A stretch of DNA of 64,000 nucleotides, taken from an uncultured Bacteroidota bacterium (GTDB lineage Bacteria > Bacteroidota > Bacteroidia > Bacteroidales > UBA12077). The notes beneath the pieces were generated by a model, which ran no database searches, was not told where the DNA came from, and saw only the letters and a program-made list of their open reading frames with translations. Shown one piece after another: positions 27,577 through 35,510 of the stretch. Where the stretch lies: NCBI GenBank assembly GCA_913055635.1, contig CAJXLK010000001.1:160626-224625 (forward strand). Reading direction: 5' to 3'. Every line of letters begins with the position of its first letter. Within the stretch, counting starts at the first letter, position 1. The position numbers and the translations under genes are program-made.

Positions 27577-29109
27577 ATGAAGAAGCTAAGCATCATCTTA
27601 TCCTCAATCCTGTTGATTTTGCTGTTCGTGGTTCCTTCTGCCACCGGGCAGGATGAAAATTCCACAGTAGATCAAACCATTGAAACCCTTACCCGGGGCA
27701 AATGGATGAATCGGTTTTCCGGGTATAAGATCAGCAAGGAGAGTGATGAGACGCGCGCAAGATATAAGGGCATCCAGTTTAATGAGGATGGCACCTGCTA
27801 TTTGGATTCGACCAAGAAGAAGTATTATGGACACTGGAAAGTGACCGGGGAAGGCGAGTTTGTGGTAGATTTTGACAACCCAGAACTTTCTGACCGGCAG
27901 GGTCGCCTCAAGAATAAGGAACGCCTTGTATTTGGAGATCAGACCCTCAAGCAATATTCCAAACCCATGGCGGGTTTGCTGAATTTTTATGAGTATACCG
28001 GATTTGGCAATGTCACCTCCGGCCACCTGATCATGTTGGTGGTGGGGTTGTTTTTCATTTTTCTGGCCATCCGGTTTGAGTACGAGCCGCTGTTGCTGGT
28101 TCCCATCGGGGTAGGCATCATCATCGGCAACATACCGTTTTTCCAGGCCGCAGGCTTCAACCTGCAACTGGGCTTGTATGAAGAAGGCAGTGTGTTGAAC
28201 TACCTGTATTTTGGTGTTCGTCAAGGCATATATCCGCCCCTGATCTTTTTGGGGATTGGGGCCATGACCGATTTCAGTTCGCTGATATCCAACCCGCGGT
28301 TGATGTTACTGGGGGCGGCGGCCCAAATCGGCATTTTCCTAACTTTTCTCGGGGCCCTGGCTTTGGGCTACACCCCGGCTGAAGCCGGTGCCATCGGTAT
28401 TATTGGCGGGGCCGACGGGCCTACGGCTATTTTCCTGTCTTCGAAACTGGCCCCCCATTTGATTGGTCCCATTGCCATCGCTGCTTATTCCTATATGGCA
28501 CTGGTACCGGTGATCCAGCCCCCTTTTATGCGCCTGCTTACCAGCAAGCGCGAACGTAAGATGGTCATGAAATCCCCGCGGTCGGTCTCCAAGCTGGAGA
28601 AGATTCTTTTTCCCATCATCGGATTGTTGCTGACCGCTTATATATCGCCCAGTGCATTGCCGTTGCTGGGTATGCTGTTCTTCGGCAACATCCTCAAGGA
28701 ATCGGGTGTTACCCGGCGGCTGGCTGAAACGGCCAGAAGTTCGTTGATTGATATTGTCACCATCTTATTGGGATTGACCGTTGGCGCTTCCACCCAGGCC
28801 GATGTCTTTTTGACCCCCAAATCACTGATGATCTTCGGCCTTGGCGCTTTGTCATTTATGATCGCCACTGTGGGCGGATTGCTCTTCGCCAAACTGATGA
28901 ATGTCTTCCTGCGCGATGAAAATAAGATCAACCCCCTTATCGGGGCATCGGGGGTTTCTGCTGTACCCGACAGCGCCCGCGTTGTCCAGCATGAAGGCTT
29001 GCTGAACAACCCCAACAACCACTTGCTGATGCATGCCATGGCTCCCAACGTATCGGGAGTCATTGGTTCAGCTGTGGCAGCAGGTCTTCTGATCAGTTTC
29101 CTGATGTAA
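27577..29109 (+). CDS. mmdB: Sodium-translocating decarboxylase beta subunit with an N-terminal lipocalin-like domain
   Basis: The product is 510 residues, about 100 longer than usual OadB/MmdB proteins. Residues 1-24 are a signal peptide (SIILSSILLILLFVVPSATGQ). Residues 25-135 look like a small beta-barrel (GKWMNRF, IQFNEDGTCYLDSTKKKYYG, HWKVTGEGEFVVDF). The canonical OadB part starts near YEYTGFGNVTSGHLIM and holds GIGAMTDFSSLISNP, GAIGIIGGADGPTAIF and PNVSGVIGSAVAAG. It couples decarboxylation of carboxybiotin to sodium export. The ATG at 27577 is preferred over upstream in-frame codons at 27526 because it opens the signal peptide. Confidence 0.93.
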   Translation: MKKLSIILSSILLILLFVVPSATGQDENSTVDQTIETLTRGKWMNRFSGYKISKESDETRARYKGIQFNEDGTCYLDSTKKKYYGHWKVTGEGEFVVDFDNPELSDRQGRLKNKERLVFGDQTLKQYSKPMAGLLNFYEYTGFGNVTSGHLIMLVVGLFFIFLAIRFEYEPLLLVPIGVGIIIGNIPFFQAAGFNLQLGLYEEGSVLNYLYFGVRQGIYPPLIFLGIGAMTDFSSLISNPRLMLLGAAAQIGIFLTFLGALALGYTPAEAGAIGIIGGADGPTAIFLSSKLAPHLIGPIAIAAYSYMALVPVIQPPFMRLLTSKRERKMVMKSPRSVSKLEKILFPIIGLLLTAYISPSALPLLGMLFFGNILKESGVTRRLAETARSSLIDIVTILLGLTVGASTQADVFLTPKSLMIFGLGALSFMIATVGGLLFAKLMNVFLRDENKINPLIGASGVSAVPDSARVVQHEGLLNNPNNHLLMHAMAPNVSGVIGSAVAAGLLISFLM

Positions 29110-29135
29110 CCCCTAACAAACCTTATCGATTTATC

Positions 29136-29176
29136 AAACTCCGGGTGATGGTCAACTTTTCTCCCGGAGTTTTTTT
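29136..29176 (+). terminator. Intrinsic terminator of the methylmalonyl-CoA operon
   Basis: aaactccggg pairs with cccggagttt across a 17-nt loop, followed by a T run (ttttttt). It lies 27 bp after the mmdB stop, closing the five-gene operon. Confidence 0.88.
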
Positions 29177-29279
29177 ATGGGTGGCCTCGGATTCTGAGCA
29201 TTAAATTCCAACTTTTTTCAAGATCTTACGTAATTTGATGAACAGGCAATGATGTTTGACTAAGCCGGCTTGTTTTTGT

Positions 29280-30269
29280 ATGAAACGCATGCTTTTCATT
29301 GTGATCGGGGTCGTGATGGTTAAGCTGGGTCTGGCTCAGGATCCCCAGTTTACCCAGTTCTATTCCAGTCCGTTGTATTTGGCGCCTTCGTTTGCCGGCA
29401 GCACCAAAGGCAAGCGTATTGTCAGCAATTACCGCAACCAGTGGCCTGCCCTTCAAAAAGCTTTTGTCACCTATGCCTTTTCATATGACCATTATTTTCC
29501 CAACCTGAACAGCGGCATGGGGGTTTTGTTTTTACGTGAACAGGCCGGTACGGGGAACCTATCCACCACCAACCTGGGGTTGGTTTATTCTTATCATGTC
29601 AAGCTAAACCATGAATGGCGGTTTATTCCCGGGTTAGAACTCCAATATACCCAAAACGGGCTTGATTTTCATGAGCTGACCTTTGGCGATCAACTGATCA
29701 GCGGCCATTCAACCTCGCGTGAAACACCCCCCCGCGATTATGTTAAAGATTTCGATGCCACTGCCTCTGCCTTGTTCTATTCAAAAGAATTATGGGTTGG
29801 CCTGACCGCCCATCACTTGCTCCGGCCCAATGAATCGCTCTCGGGCAAAAAAAGCCTCCTGCCCATGCGCTTTTCCCTTTTCGGGGGCATGAAAATCCCG
29901 ATCAATACCCGATACAACCGCCAAAACAGGGAAAACCTCTCGCCCGCTTTTCACTTTAAAAAACAGGGCGAATATTCCCAGCTGGACCTGGGCCTTTACT
30001 GGCATTATAACCCTTTTATGCTGGGTCTATGGTATCGCGGCATTCCCCTGGTTAAAGATATCCCCAGCAACGATGCCTTTGCCGTTTTGGTGGGCTACCA
30101 AATCGATCAGTTTACCGTGGGTTACAGTTATGACATGACCATCTCTCATCTGGCGGGGCTCACTCAAGGGGCTCATGAAATATCGCTGATCTTCAACTTT
30201 GGCAAGTATGAACCTCCCCGCGAAAAGTATACCCCTACGCCATGCCCGGGGTTGTATCAGGATTTTTAA
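29280..30269 (+). CDS. PorP/SprF-family outer-membrane protein (type IX secretion/gliding)
   Basis: A 329-residue outer-membrane beta-barrel. The start at 29280 opens a signal peptide (MLFIVIGVVMVKLGLAQ); an upstream in-frame ATG at 29256 would put eight extra residues before it. Family hallmarks: DPQFTQFYSSPLYLAPSFAGS right after cleavage, RIVSNYRNQWPAL, YDHYF, and the C-terminal VGYSYDMTISHLAGLTQGAHEISLIFNF. These proteins work with PorP/SprF-dependent adhesin secretion. No gldK-N genes are in view, so this is a stand-alone paralogue. Confidence 0.9.
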   Translation: MKRMLFIVIGVVMVKLGLAQDPQFTQFYSSPLYLAPSFAGSTKGKRIVSNYRNQWPALQKAFVTYAFSYDHYFPNLNSGMGVLFLREQAGTGNLSTTNLGLVYSYHVKLNHEWRFIPGLELQYTQNGLDFHELTFGDQLISGHSTSRETPPRDYVKDFDATASALFYSKELWVGLTAHHLLRPNESLSGKKSLLPMRFSLFGGMKIPINTRYNRQNRENLSPAFHFKKQGEYSQLDLGLYWHYNPFMLGLWYRGIPLVKDIPSNDAFAVLVGYQIDQFTVGYSYDMTISHLAGLTQGAHEISLIFNFGKYEPPREKYTPTPCPGLYQDF

Positions 30270-30301
30270 CATTCTTTCACAAAAAAAACAAAAGGTTCAT
30301 T

Positions 30302-30331
30302 TTTGTAAAGCCCGTTATTAAGTTATATTTG
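30302..30331 (+). promoter_or_regulatory. Bacteroidota-type promoter for the OmpH/Skp gene
   Basis: TTTG at 30302-30305 and TATATTTG at 30324-30331 are separated by 18 bp, close to the standard -33/-7 spacing. The ATG follows 23 bp later. It is the best complete promoter match I found in the window. Confidence 0.65.
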
Positions 30332-30354
30332 CCGTGATTAAAAAAAACAATAAA

Positions 30355-30993
30355 ATGAAAAGATTAAATTTAATCATTCATATCGTTGTCATCGTGGCTG
30401 TTGCTGCCTTATTTGTTTTTGAATTTACCTCATGGGGGCCTCAGGCACCCACTGCTGAAAAAGACTCAGCCCAGGCCCAGGGTGAACAACCTGAAACCGC
30501 TTCCATGCAGGGCGATTTGAGGGTAGCCTATGTCAATATCGACACCCTGTTGGCTGGCTACCAGATGTATCAGGATAAGCGGGACGAATTTGCCCAGGAG
30601 CAGTCGAGTACCCAGGCAGAGTTGAAAAGCCGCTCGCAGGAATTGAAAGAAAAATTTCAGGACCTGCGCGAGAAACTTAATAAAGGTCTGATTACCCGGG
30701 CAAAAGCCAAAATGATGCAGCAAGACCTGGGCCAGCAGGAACAAAAATTATATCAGCTTCGAAGCCAAATGAGTTCCAAACTGGCCGAAAAGGAACAGGT
30801 CATCTACCGTCAGGTGCTCAATAGTGTCATGGACTACCTGGATGATTACGCCGACAAGCATAACTACCATTTCATTTTAAGCTATTCTTTTGGCGGCCCC
30901 ATCCTCTATAAAGAGAAAAAGTTGAATATCACATCCACTGTTTTAAAAGGGTTAAATCAACAGTATAATAAGAAAGAATCCAACAACCAGTAG
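30355..30993 (+). CDS. OmpH/Skp-family periplasmic chaperone-like protein
   Basis: A 212-residue protein with an N-terminal signal anchor (LIIHIVVIVAVAALFVFEF), a Gln/Glu-rich segment, then a Skp core. VAYVNIDTLLAGYQMYQDKRDEF leads to a long charged coiled coil (about residues 80-150) and a C-terminal YNYHFILSYSFGG-type strand segment. Skp proteins bind unfolded outer-membrane proteins. The start at 30355 is preferred; an upstream GTG at 30334 is in frame. The N-terminal segment may stay as a membrane anchor rather than being cleaved. Confidence 0.88.
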   Translation: MKRLNLIIHIVVIVAVAALFVFEFTSWGPQAPTAEKDSAQAQGEQPETASMQGDLRVAYVNIDTLLAGYQMYQDKRDEFAQEQSSTQAELKSRSQELKEKFQDLREKLNKGLITRAKAKMMQQDLGQQEQKLYQLRSQMSSKLAEKEQVIYRQVLNSVMDYLDDYADKHNYHFILSYSFGGPILYKEKKLNITSTVLKGLNQQYNKKESNNQ

Positions 30994-31017
30994 CCATCCG
31001 TGAACTTCAGATATTGT

Positions 31018-31056
31018 AAAGGGGAAGCAACCAAGCGTCGGTTCTTCCCCTTTTTT
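31018..31056 (+). terminator. Intrinsic terminator after the OmpH/Skp gene
   Basis: aaaggggaa pairs with ttcccctttt around a loop that also pairs (aacc/ggtt), with a T run at 31051-31056. From here to 31325 no further feature is seen. Confidence 0.85.
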
Positions 31057-31325
31057 ATTGTCCTTATCAGCGCTCAACTTTTGATTATGGCATTGAAGTA
31101 GAGATAGTTAATCGAGGTTAAACGCTAAATGTTGGTTGGTTTTGATGAATTTGTTTTATCCAATCAGCGATGGCAATTCAAGGTTCATATATATTTTTTG
31201 GTTGATAAATAGCTTACACTTGTAATGGTTAACCATCGTCTAGAATATGGTCTGAATCGATTGGAATAATCAACACAATGCATCCATTGATCTTCATGGA
31301 GGATTTCACACCATCTTGATTGTTG

Positions 31326-32045
31326 TCATTTGGGGTTTTCTGCATTCAGGGTATAATCGGCGTGTGTGACATAGGGATGTCCGCGTGCTGATTCAGTCCG
31401 GGCGTAAATGGTAAGTTGTTTATTTTTGATCTGATATCCCGGTGAGAGGCTAAAGGTTAAGCGGCCAGTCCCGGCTGAACCAGGGATCTGTTTTTTTACT
31501 GTTTCCTCATTAACCTGGATGTGTCGGTAGAATTGCACTTTGCTCGAGCCGTCGGATAGGTATACCTTGAGGATTACCTGGTTGTCTTCCGGGCGGTTGA
31601 GTTGTTTAAACGCAATCTCCGGGTATCCTTTCACCAGGGTTCCGCTGGTGGTATATTCCCGCAGCCCTTCTACCGGTTCCCCATTCCTGTAAGGCACTTC
31701 AGCCTCCAACGACTGATCGCGCCGGTAAAATTTGCGGGTACCATCGATCTGCCCATTCTTGTAAGGGGTAACCTGGTACTTTTGCCCGCTTCGGTAATAC
31801 CAGATGGTTTTGGATTTGTTTCCATCTGAATAGTGAATCTTAGAATGCAACTTGCCACTGGGATAATAATTTTTGGCAATGCCATTGGCTTTGCCATTTT
31901 CAATCGGCAGCTCTGATTTGAGGGTCCCGTCATCGTAATAACTTTTCTTGACGGATGAAGGTTTTTGATCGCTGTTTTGGGAGGAATTTGTCTGGCATCC
32001 GTTCAACAGCATCAGGGCGGCGATAAGGAGTAAAACGATTCTCAT
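31326..32045 (-). CDS. Lipoprotein with MORN-like (YwqK-type) repeats
   Basis: A 239-residue product. The start at 32045 opens a lipoprotein signal (RIVLLLIAALMLLNGC; Cys lipidation). Four repeats of the YwqK type follow: YYDDGTLKSELPIENGKANG, YYPSGKLHSKIHYSDG, YYRSGQKYQVTPYKNGQIDG, FYRRDQSLEAEVPYRNGEPV. Such proteins are often labelled as antitoxins of a YwqJK-type system, but no toxin gene is near and this one is a surface lipoprotein, so that role is unlikely. The C-terminal 100 residues look beta-rich and are unrecognised. Function unknown. Confidence 0.82.
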   Translation of the reverse strand: MRIVLLLIAALMLLNGCQTNSSQNSDQKPSSVKKSYYDDGTLKSELPIENGKANGIAKNYYPSGKLHSKIHYSDGNKSKTIWYYRSGQKYQVTPYKNGQIDGTRKFYRRDQSLEAEVPYRNGEPVEGLREYTTSGTLVKGYPEIAFKQLNRPEDNQVILKVYLSDGSSKVQFYRHIQVNEETVKKQIPGSAGTGRLTFSLSPGYQIKNKQLTIYARTESARGHPYVTHADYTLNAENPK

Positions 32046-32350
32046 AAACGGTGTTTTCCCCAAATTTAGTAAACCCCCCGGTAATTTTTATCCCTTTTGC
32101 GGATTTTTTTATGGTGAATTGTTAAAAAACGGGTATTTTAGACAGGCGGCTTTTAAAAACCAGGCATTGGTTTTGACCAATAAGGAAGCCTTTATGGTTG
32201 AGATTTCAGGGGTGGGGAGACAAGATGGGTTGATGCATTTAACGCACTGGTGTGAATTTTTTCACCGGGAACGCTTTGTCATTCGAAGAGGGATGAAGGG
32301 AGTTGATTGCTTGGAGCCAGCTGATTTTCATAATAAAAAAGACATATAAC
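32046..32350. other. Divergent intergenic region before kynureninase
   Basis: The 305-bp gap separates the leftward MORN lipoprotein from kynureninase. An in-frame GTG or ATG upstream of 32351 extends the kynureninase frame, but the extra residues are not family-like. No other feature recognised. Confidence 0.4.
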
Positions 32351-33643
32351 ATGGATACACGCTTTTCAATTGAGAGGAATCAAGCGGAAGAGATGGATCA
32401 GCAGGATCCGCTTTCCGGTTACCGGGACCATTTTTATATTCCTGACCGGACATTGTATATGGATGGGAACTCCTTGGGTTTACTCTCAAAGGAGTCGGAG
32501 TATAGCCTTAAGCGGTTGCTCAATGAATGGCGGGATTTGGGCATTAAAGGGTGGCTTAAGGGCAAGCGGCCCTGGTTTTACTATGCTGAGCAGCTGGCCG
32601 AAGAAGCGGCGCCCCTGGTAGGGGCCCGCCCGGATGAGTTGATCCTGACCGGGACGACCACGGTCAACATCCATTCGCTGGTAAGTACATTTTATTGGCC
32701 TGACCGGGGGCGGAGCAGGATTCTGGCCGACGAGCTGAACTTTCCCACCGATCTGTATGCCCTGAAGGGACAAATCCGCCTGAAAGGACGGGATCCCGAA
32801 CAAGAGCTGATTTTAGTGCCCTCGTATGACGGTTATAACCTGGACGAAGATGAGATTGTCCGCCACATGAGCGATGAAATATCCGTGGCCTTGCTGCCCA
32901 GTGTGCTATTCCGCAGCGGTCAATTGCTGGACATGGAATATCTCACCCGTGAGGCCCACAAAAGGGGTATTGTCATTGGCTTTGACTGCAGCCATTCGGC
33001 TGGTGCTGTTCCCCATGAGCTTTCCCAATGGGGGGTGGATTTTGCCGTTTTCTGCAGCTATAAATATCTGAACGGGGGCCCCGGCAGCAGTGCTTTTCTG
33101 TACCTGAACCAGCGTCATTTTGACAAGCAGCCGTTTTTAACCGGATGGTTCGGCAATAAGAAAGAAACCCAATTCGATATGTCGTTGGATTTTGATCCGG
33201 CTGCCAGCGCCGGGGGGTGGCAAATATCTTCTCCCGGTATTCTGGGAAGCGGCCCCATTGAGGGCAGCCTGCAGCTGATCAATGAGGCCGGTATGGCCTC
33301 GATCCGCTCCAAGTCCCAGCAGATGACGGAATATTTGATCTATTTGATCGATCAACGTTTATCGGCCGAACCTTATCGTTTTAAGGTGGTTTCACCGCGG
33401 GATGCGGGGCGCAGAAGCGGGCACATTGCCATTACCCGTGATCAGGAAGCCTTCCGTATTAACGAGGCCCTCAAGAGCAAAGGTGTCGTGCCCGACTTCC
33501 GGCCGCCCAGCCTCATCCGCATTGCCCCCTCACCCCTGTACAATACCTATCAGGAAATATGGCAGGTGGTGCAATACCTGAAAGAAATCATCGACCATCA
33601 GGAGTACGGGCATTTTTCTGCCGAAAGGGGCGCGGTGTCTTAG
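32351..33643 (+). CDS. kynU: Kynureninase
   Basis: A 430-residue PLP enzyme that splits kynurenine or 3-hydroxykynurenine into (hydroxy)anthranilate and alanine. Visible motifs: LYMDGNSLGLLSK, FPTDLYAL, FDCSHSAGAVPHELS (PLP Asp), VFCSYKYLNGGPGS (Schiff-base Lys) and GWFGNKKETQFDM. The start at 32351 is chosen because MDTRFSIERNQAEEMDQQDPL matches family N termini; the frame is open further upstream. No other kynurenine-pathway gene is in the window, so its role (tryptophan catabolism or quinolinate/NAD synthesis) cannot be settled. Confidence 0.95.
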   Translation: MDTRFSIERNQAEEMDQQDPLSGYRDHFYIPDRTLYMDGNSLGLLSKESEYSLKRLLNEWRDLGIKGWLKGKRPWFYYAEQLAEEAAPLVGARPDELILTGTTTVNIHSLVSTFYWPDRGRSRILADELNFPTDLYALKGQIRLKGRDPEQELILVPSYDGYNLDEDEIVRHMSDEISVALLPSVLFRSGQLLDMEYLTREAHKRGIVIGFDCSHSAGAVPHELSQWGVDFAVFCSYKYLNGGPGSSAFLYLNQRHFDKQPFLTGWFGNKKETQFDMSLDFDPAASAGGWQISSPGILGSGPIEGSLQLINEAGMASIRSKSQQMTEYLIYLIDQRLSAEPYRFKVVSPRDAGRRSGHIAITRDQEAFRINEALKSKGVVPDFRPPSLIRIAPSPLYNTYQEIWQVVQYLKEIIDHQEYGHFSAERGAVS

Positions 33644-33671
33644 GGATGAATCACCCTTGACTCAACCCCCA

Positions 33672-34127
33672 TCAGGAGATTGTGATCGAGCGGCGCATTT
33701 GCTGCTCACTTTTAGGAAGGGTGATCGATAAGATCCCTTTTTCGTAATGCGCCTGGATGTTCGCCGGGTCTACCTGATCCGATAAACGGAAACTTCTGCA
33801 GAACCCGCGCATACCAAATTCATCGCGCAAAACCTTACGATGGGATTGCTTTTGCTGGCGGTCTTTTGGAGCTTCATCCTTTACTGAAACCGTAAGCAAG
33901 TCTTTATCGATTTCAAGGTCAAAGTCTGACTTTTCATAACCGGGTACGGCCAAATCAATCCTGTAATTTTTTGGGGTTTCCACGATGTTGGCAGGTGGAA
34001 GGGCTGCGTAACGGCCCTCACGGGTTGTTTCTTCCTGGAATAAGCGGTCCAGTAAATCCGATAAGGCGGTATTGTAGGACCGTTTTTCCCGGGTTGGGTT
34101 TGCGGTGTAAGTGCTTAAACGTGTCAT
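33672..34127 (-). CDS. Small heat-shock protein, Hsp20/alpha-crystallin family
   Basis: A 151-residue ATP-independent chaperone. The alpha-crystallin domain runs from ANIVETPKNYRIDLAVPGY to YEKGILSITLPK (about residues 45-140). It includes the conserved LSDQVDPANIQAHYEKGILSI pattern and a C-terminal extension. The gene converges with kynureninase. Its upstream region carries a perfect AT-rich palindrome that may be an operator. Confidence 0.93.
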   Translation of the reverse strand: MTRLSTYTANPTREKRSYNTALSDLLDRLFQEETTREGRYAALPPANIVETPKNYRIDLAVPGYEKSDFDLEIDKDLLTVSVKDEAPKDRQQKQSHRKVLRDEFGMRGFCRSFRLSDQVDPANIQAHYEKGILSITLPKSEQQMRRSITIS

Positions 34128-34160
34128 GGCTTCTATTTTTAATTGTTTTAATTTGGATTA

Positions 34161-34176
34161 AATTAATATATTAATT
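34161..34176. promoter_or_regulatory. Perfect 16-bp AT-rich palindrome upstream of hsp20
   Basis: AATTAATATATTAATT lies 34 bp upstream of the hsp20 start codon. It is fully self-complementary and could be an operator, but AT-rich palindromes also occur by chance. It is not the CIRCE element. Confidence 0.35.
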
Positions 34177-34458
34177 CGGTTAGGATATAGATCAAATCCA
34201 ATGCCAAAATCAAAGAAGGATTGGGCAGGGTGGAGGTTGGTGGTTGATTGTCAGGATGATGCTCTGTACCGGACGGGGTGTTTTCCTGGAGGGCAGGATT
34301 CTTCCGGATAAAGACTGCCTGAAAGGCCTGTGTGGTGTTCCAGTGCATTTTGGCCTTTTGAATGAGGCCATGAAATCATGACAATTTGGCTTCAATTGAC
34401 CCCGAACGGTTGACAAGATGACATATACGCCAATGAATCAATTACCGATTCTTCTTGC

Positions 34459-34466
34459 TAATTTTG
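34459..34466 (+). promoter_or_regulatory. -7 element for trmD
   Basis: TAATTTTG fits TAnnTTTG and lies 13 bp before the trmD start. The rest of the 34128-34479 gap (about 350 bp) shows no gene. Confidence 0.45.
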
Positions 34467-34479
34467 CAAAAAAAGACCG

Positions 34480-35193
34480 ATGCGGATTGATATATTGACC
34501 GGATTGCCGGATTTGTTCAAAGGTCCACTGGATCAGTCCATTATACAGCGGGCCCGTGAGCGGGAGTTGGTAGAGATATACCTTCACAATTTAAGGGACT
34601 ACAGCACCGATAAGCACCGAAGCATTGATGACTATGCCTTTGGTGGGGGTGCGGGGATGGTCATGTCGATTGAACCCATTGACCGGGCCATTAGCCACCT
34701 TACGGGACAGCGCCATTATGATGAGATCCTTTACACTGCCCCTGAAGGCGAAAAGTATCACCAAAAAATGGCCAATTATTTCTCGACCCTTCAAAACATC
34801 ATCATCCTGTGTGGCCATTACAAAGGAGTGGATCAACGGGTACGCGAGCATTTGATCACCCGTGAAATATCCATTGGTGATTACGTGATGACCGGTGGAG
34901 AGCTGGCGGCAGCGGTTATCGTTGATACGACCGTGCGGTTGCTGCCCGGGGTGATCAACGACGAAACATCCGCCCTGACCGATTCCTTTCAGGATGACCT
35001 GCTGGCTCCCCCGGTTTATACCCGCCCGGCCGAATACAAAGGCTGGAAAGTGCCTGATGTTTTGCGCTCGGGAAATTTTCATGAAATAGAAAAATGGCGC
35101 GAACAACAATCCCTGGAACGCACCCGCAAGCACAGACCCGACTTGCTGGGTGATTCTGACCATCCTGGTGCATCCGGTGAATCAACGCCCTAG
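34480..35193 (+). CDS. trmD: tRNA (guanine37-N1)-methyltransferase
   Basis: A 237-residue SPOUT enzyme that methylates G37 of tRNAs to prevent frameshifting. Motifs: [55 protein letters not shown] and [11 protein letters not shown]. The C terminus is basic. It starts directly after the -7-like element with almost no leader. In many bacteria trmD sits with ribosomal protein genes; here it is alone. Confidence 0.96.
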   Translation: MRIDILTGLPDLFKGPLDQSIIQRARERELVEIYLHNLRDYSTDKHRSIDDYAFGGGAGMVMSIEPIDRAISHLTGQRHYDEILYTAPEGEKYHQKMANYFSTLQNIIILCGHYKGVDQRVREHLITREISIGDYVMTGGELAAAVIVDTTVRLLPGVINDETSALTDSFQDDLLAPPVYTRPAEYKGWKVPDVLRSGNFHEIEKWREQQSLERTRKHRPDLLGDSDHPGASGESTP

Positions 35194-35510
35194 AGAAGTT
35201 TTAACTTTGATTTCTCAGGGCAGAGGCATCAACAAATCGGGGCTTCATTTTGCCTGTATGGTTAAAAAGACCAAATGTTGCGGTATGAGTACTTAATATG
35301 CTTCAGCACATGGCCATGCCACATTCCATGTATCTCAATTTACCCGAAACTTGCAGCGATCGTTCACGTATAATTCATCACTAAGAGGAATCATGGGCTG
35401 GTCCACGTACCCAATCCATTGCGCTGTTATTCAGGGTCCTGTCTCCGGAAAGGCGGTTATATTGTGACCGGGTGCCATTTGAAGGATCAGCTCTGCGTTT
35501 TCAATGAAGT
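35194..35510. other. Intergenic region between trmD and the cyclase
   Basis: A 317-bp gap with no gene and no strong hairpin; a weak gagaa/ttctc inverted pair lies near 35194-35218 but lacks a T run. Confidence 0.35.

Noticed and set aside
31326-32045. Antitoxin of a toxin-antitoxin pair (YwqK label)
   Set aside because: It is a lipoprotein with a signal peptide, and no toxin-like gene lies beside it.
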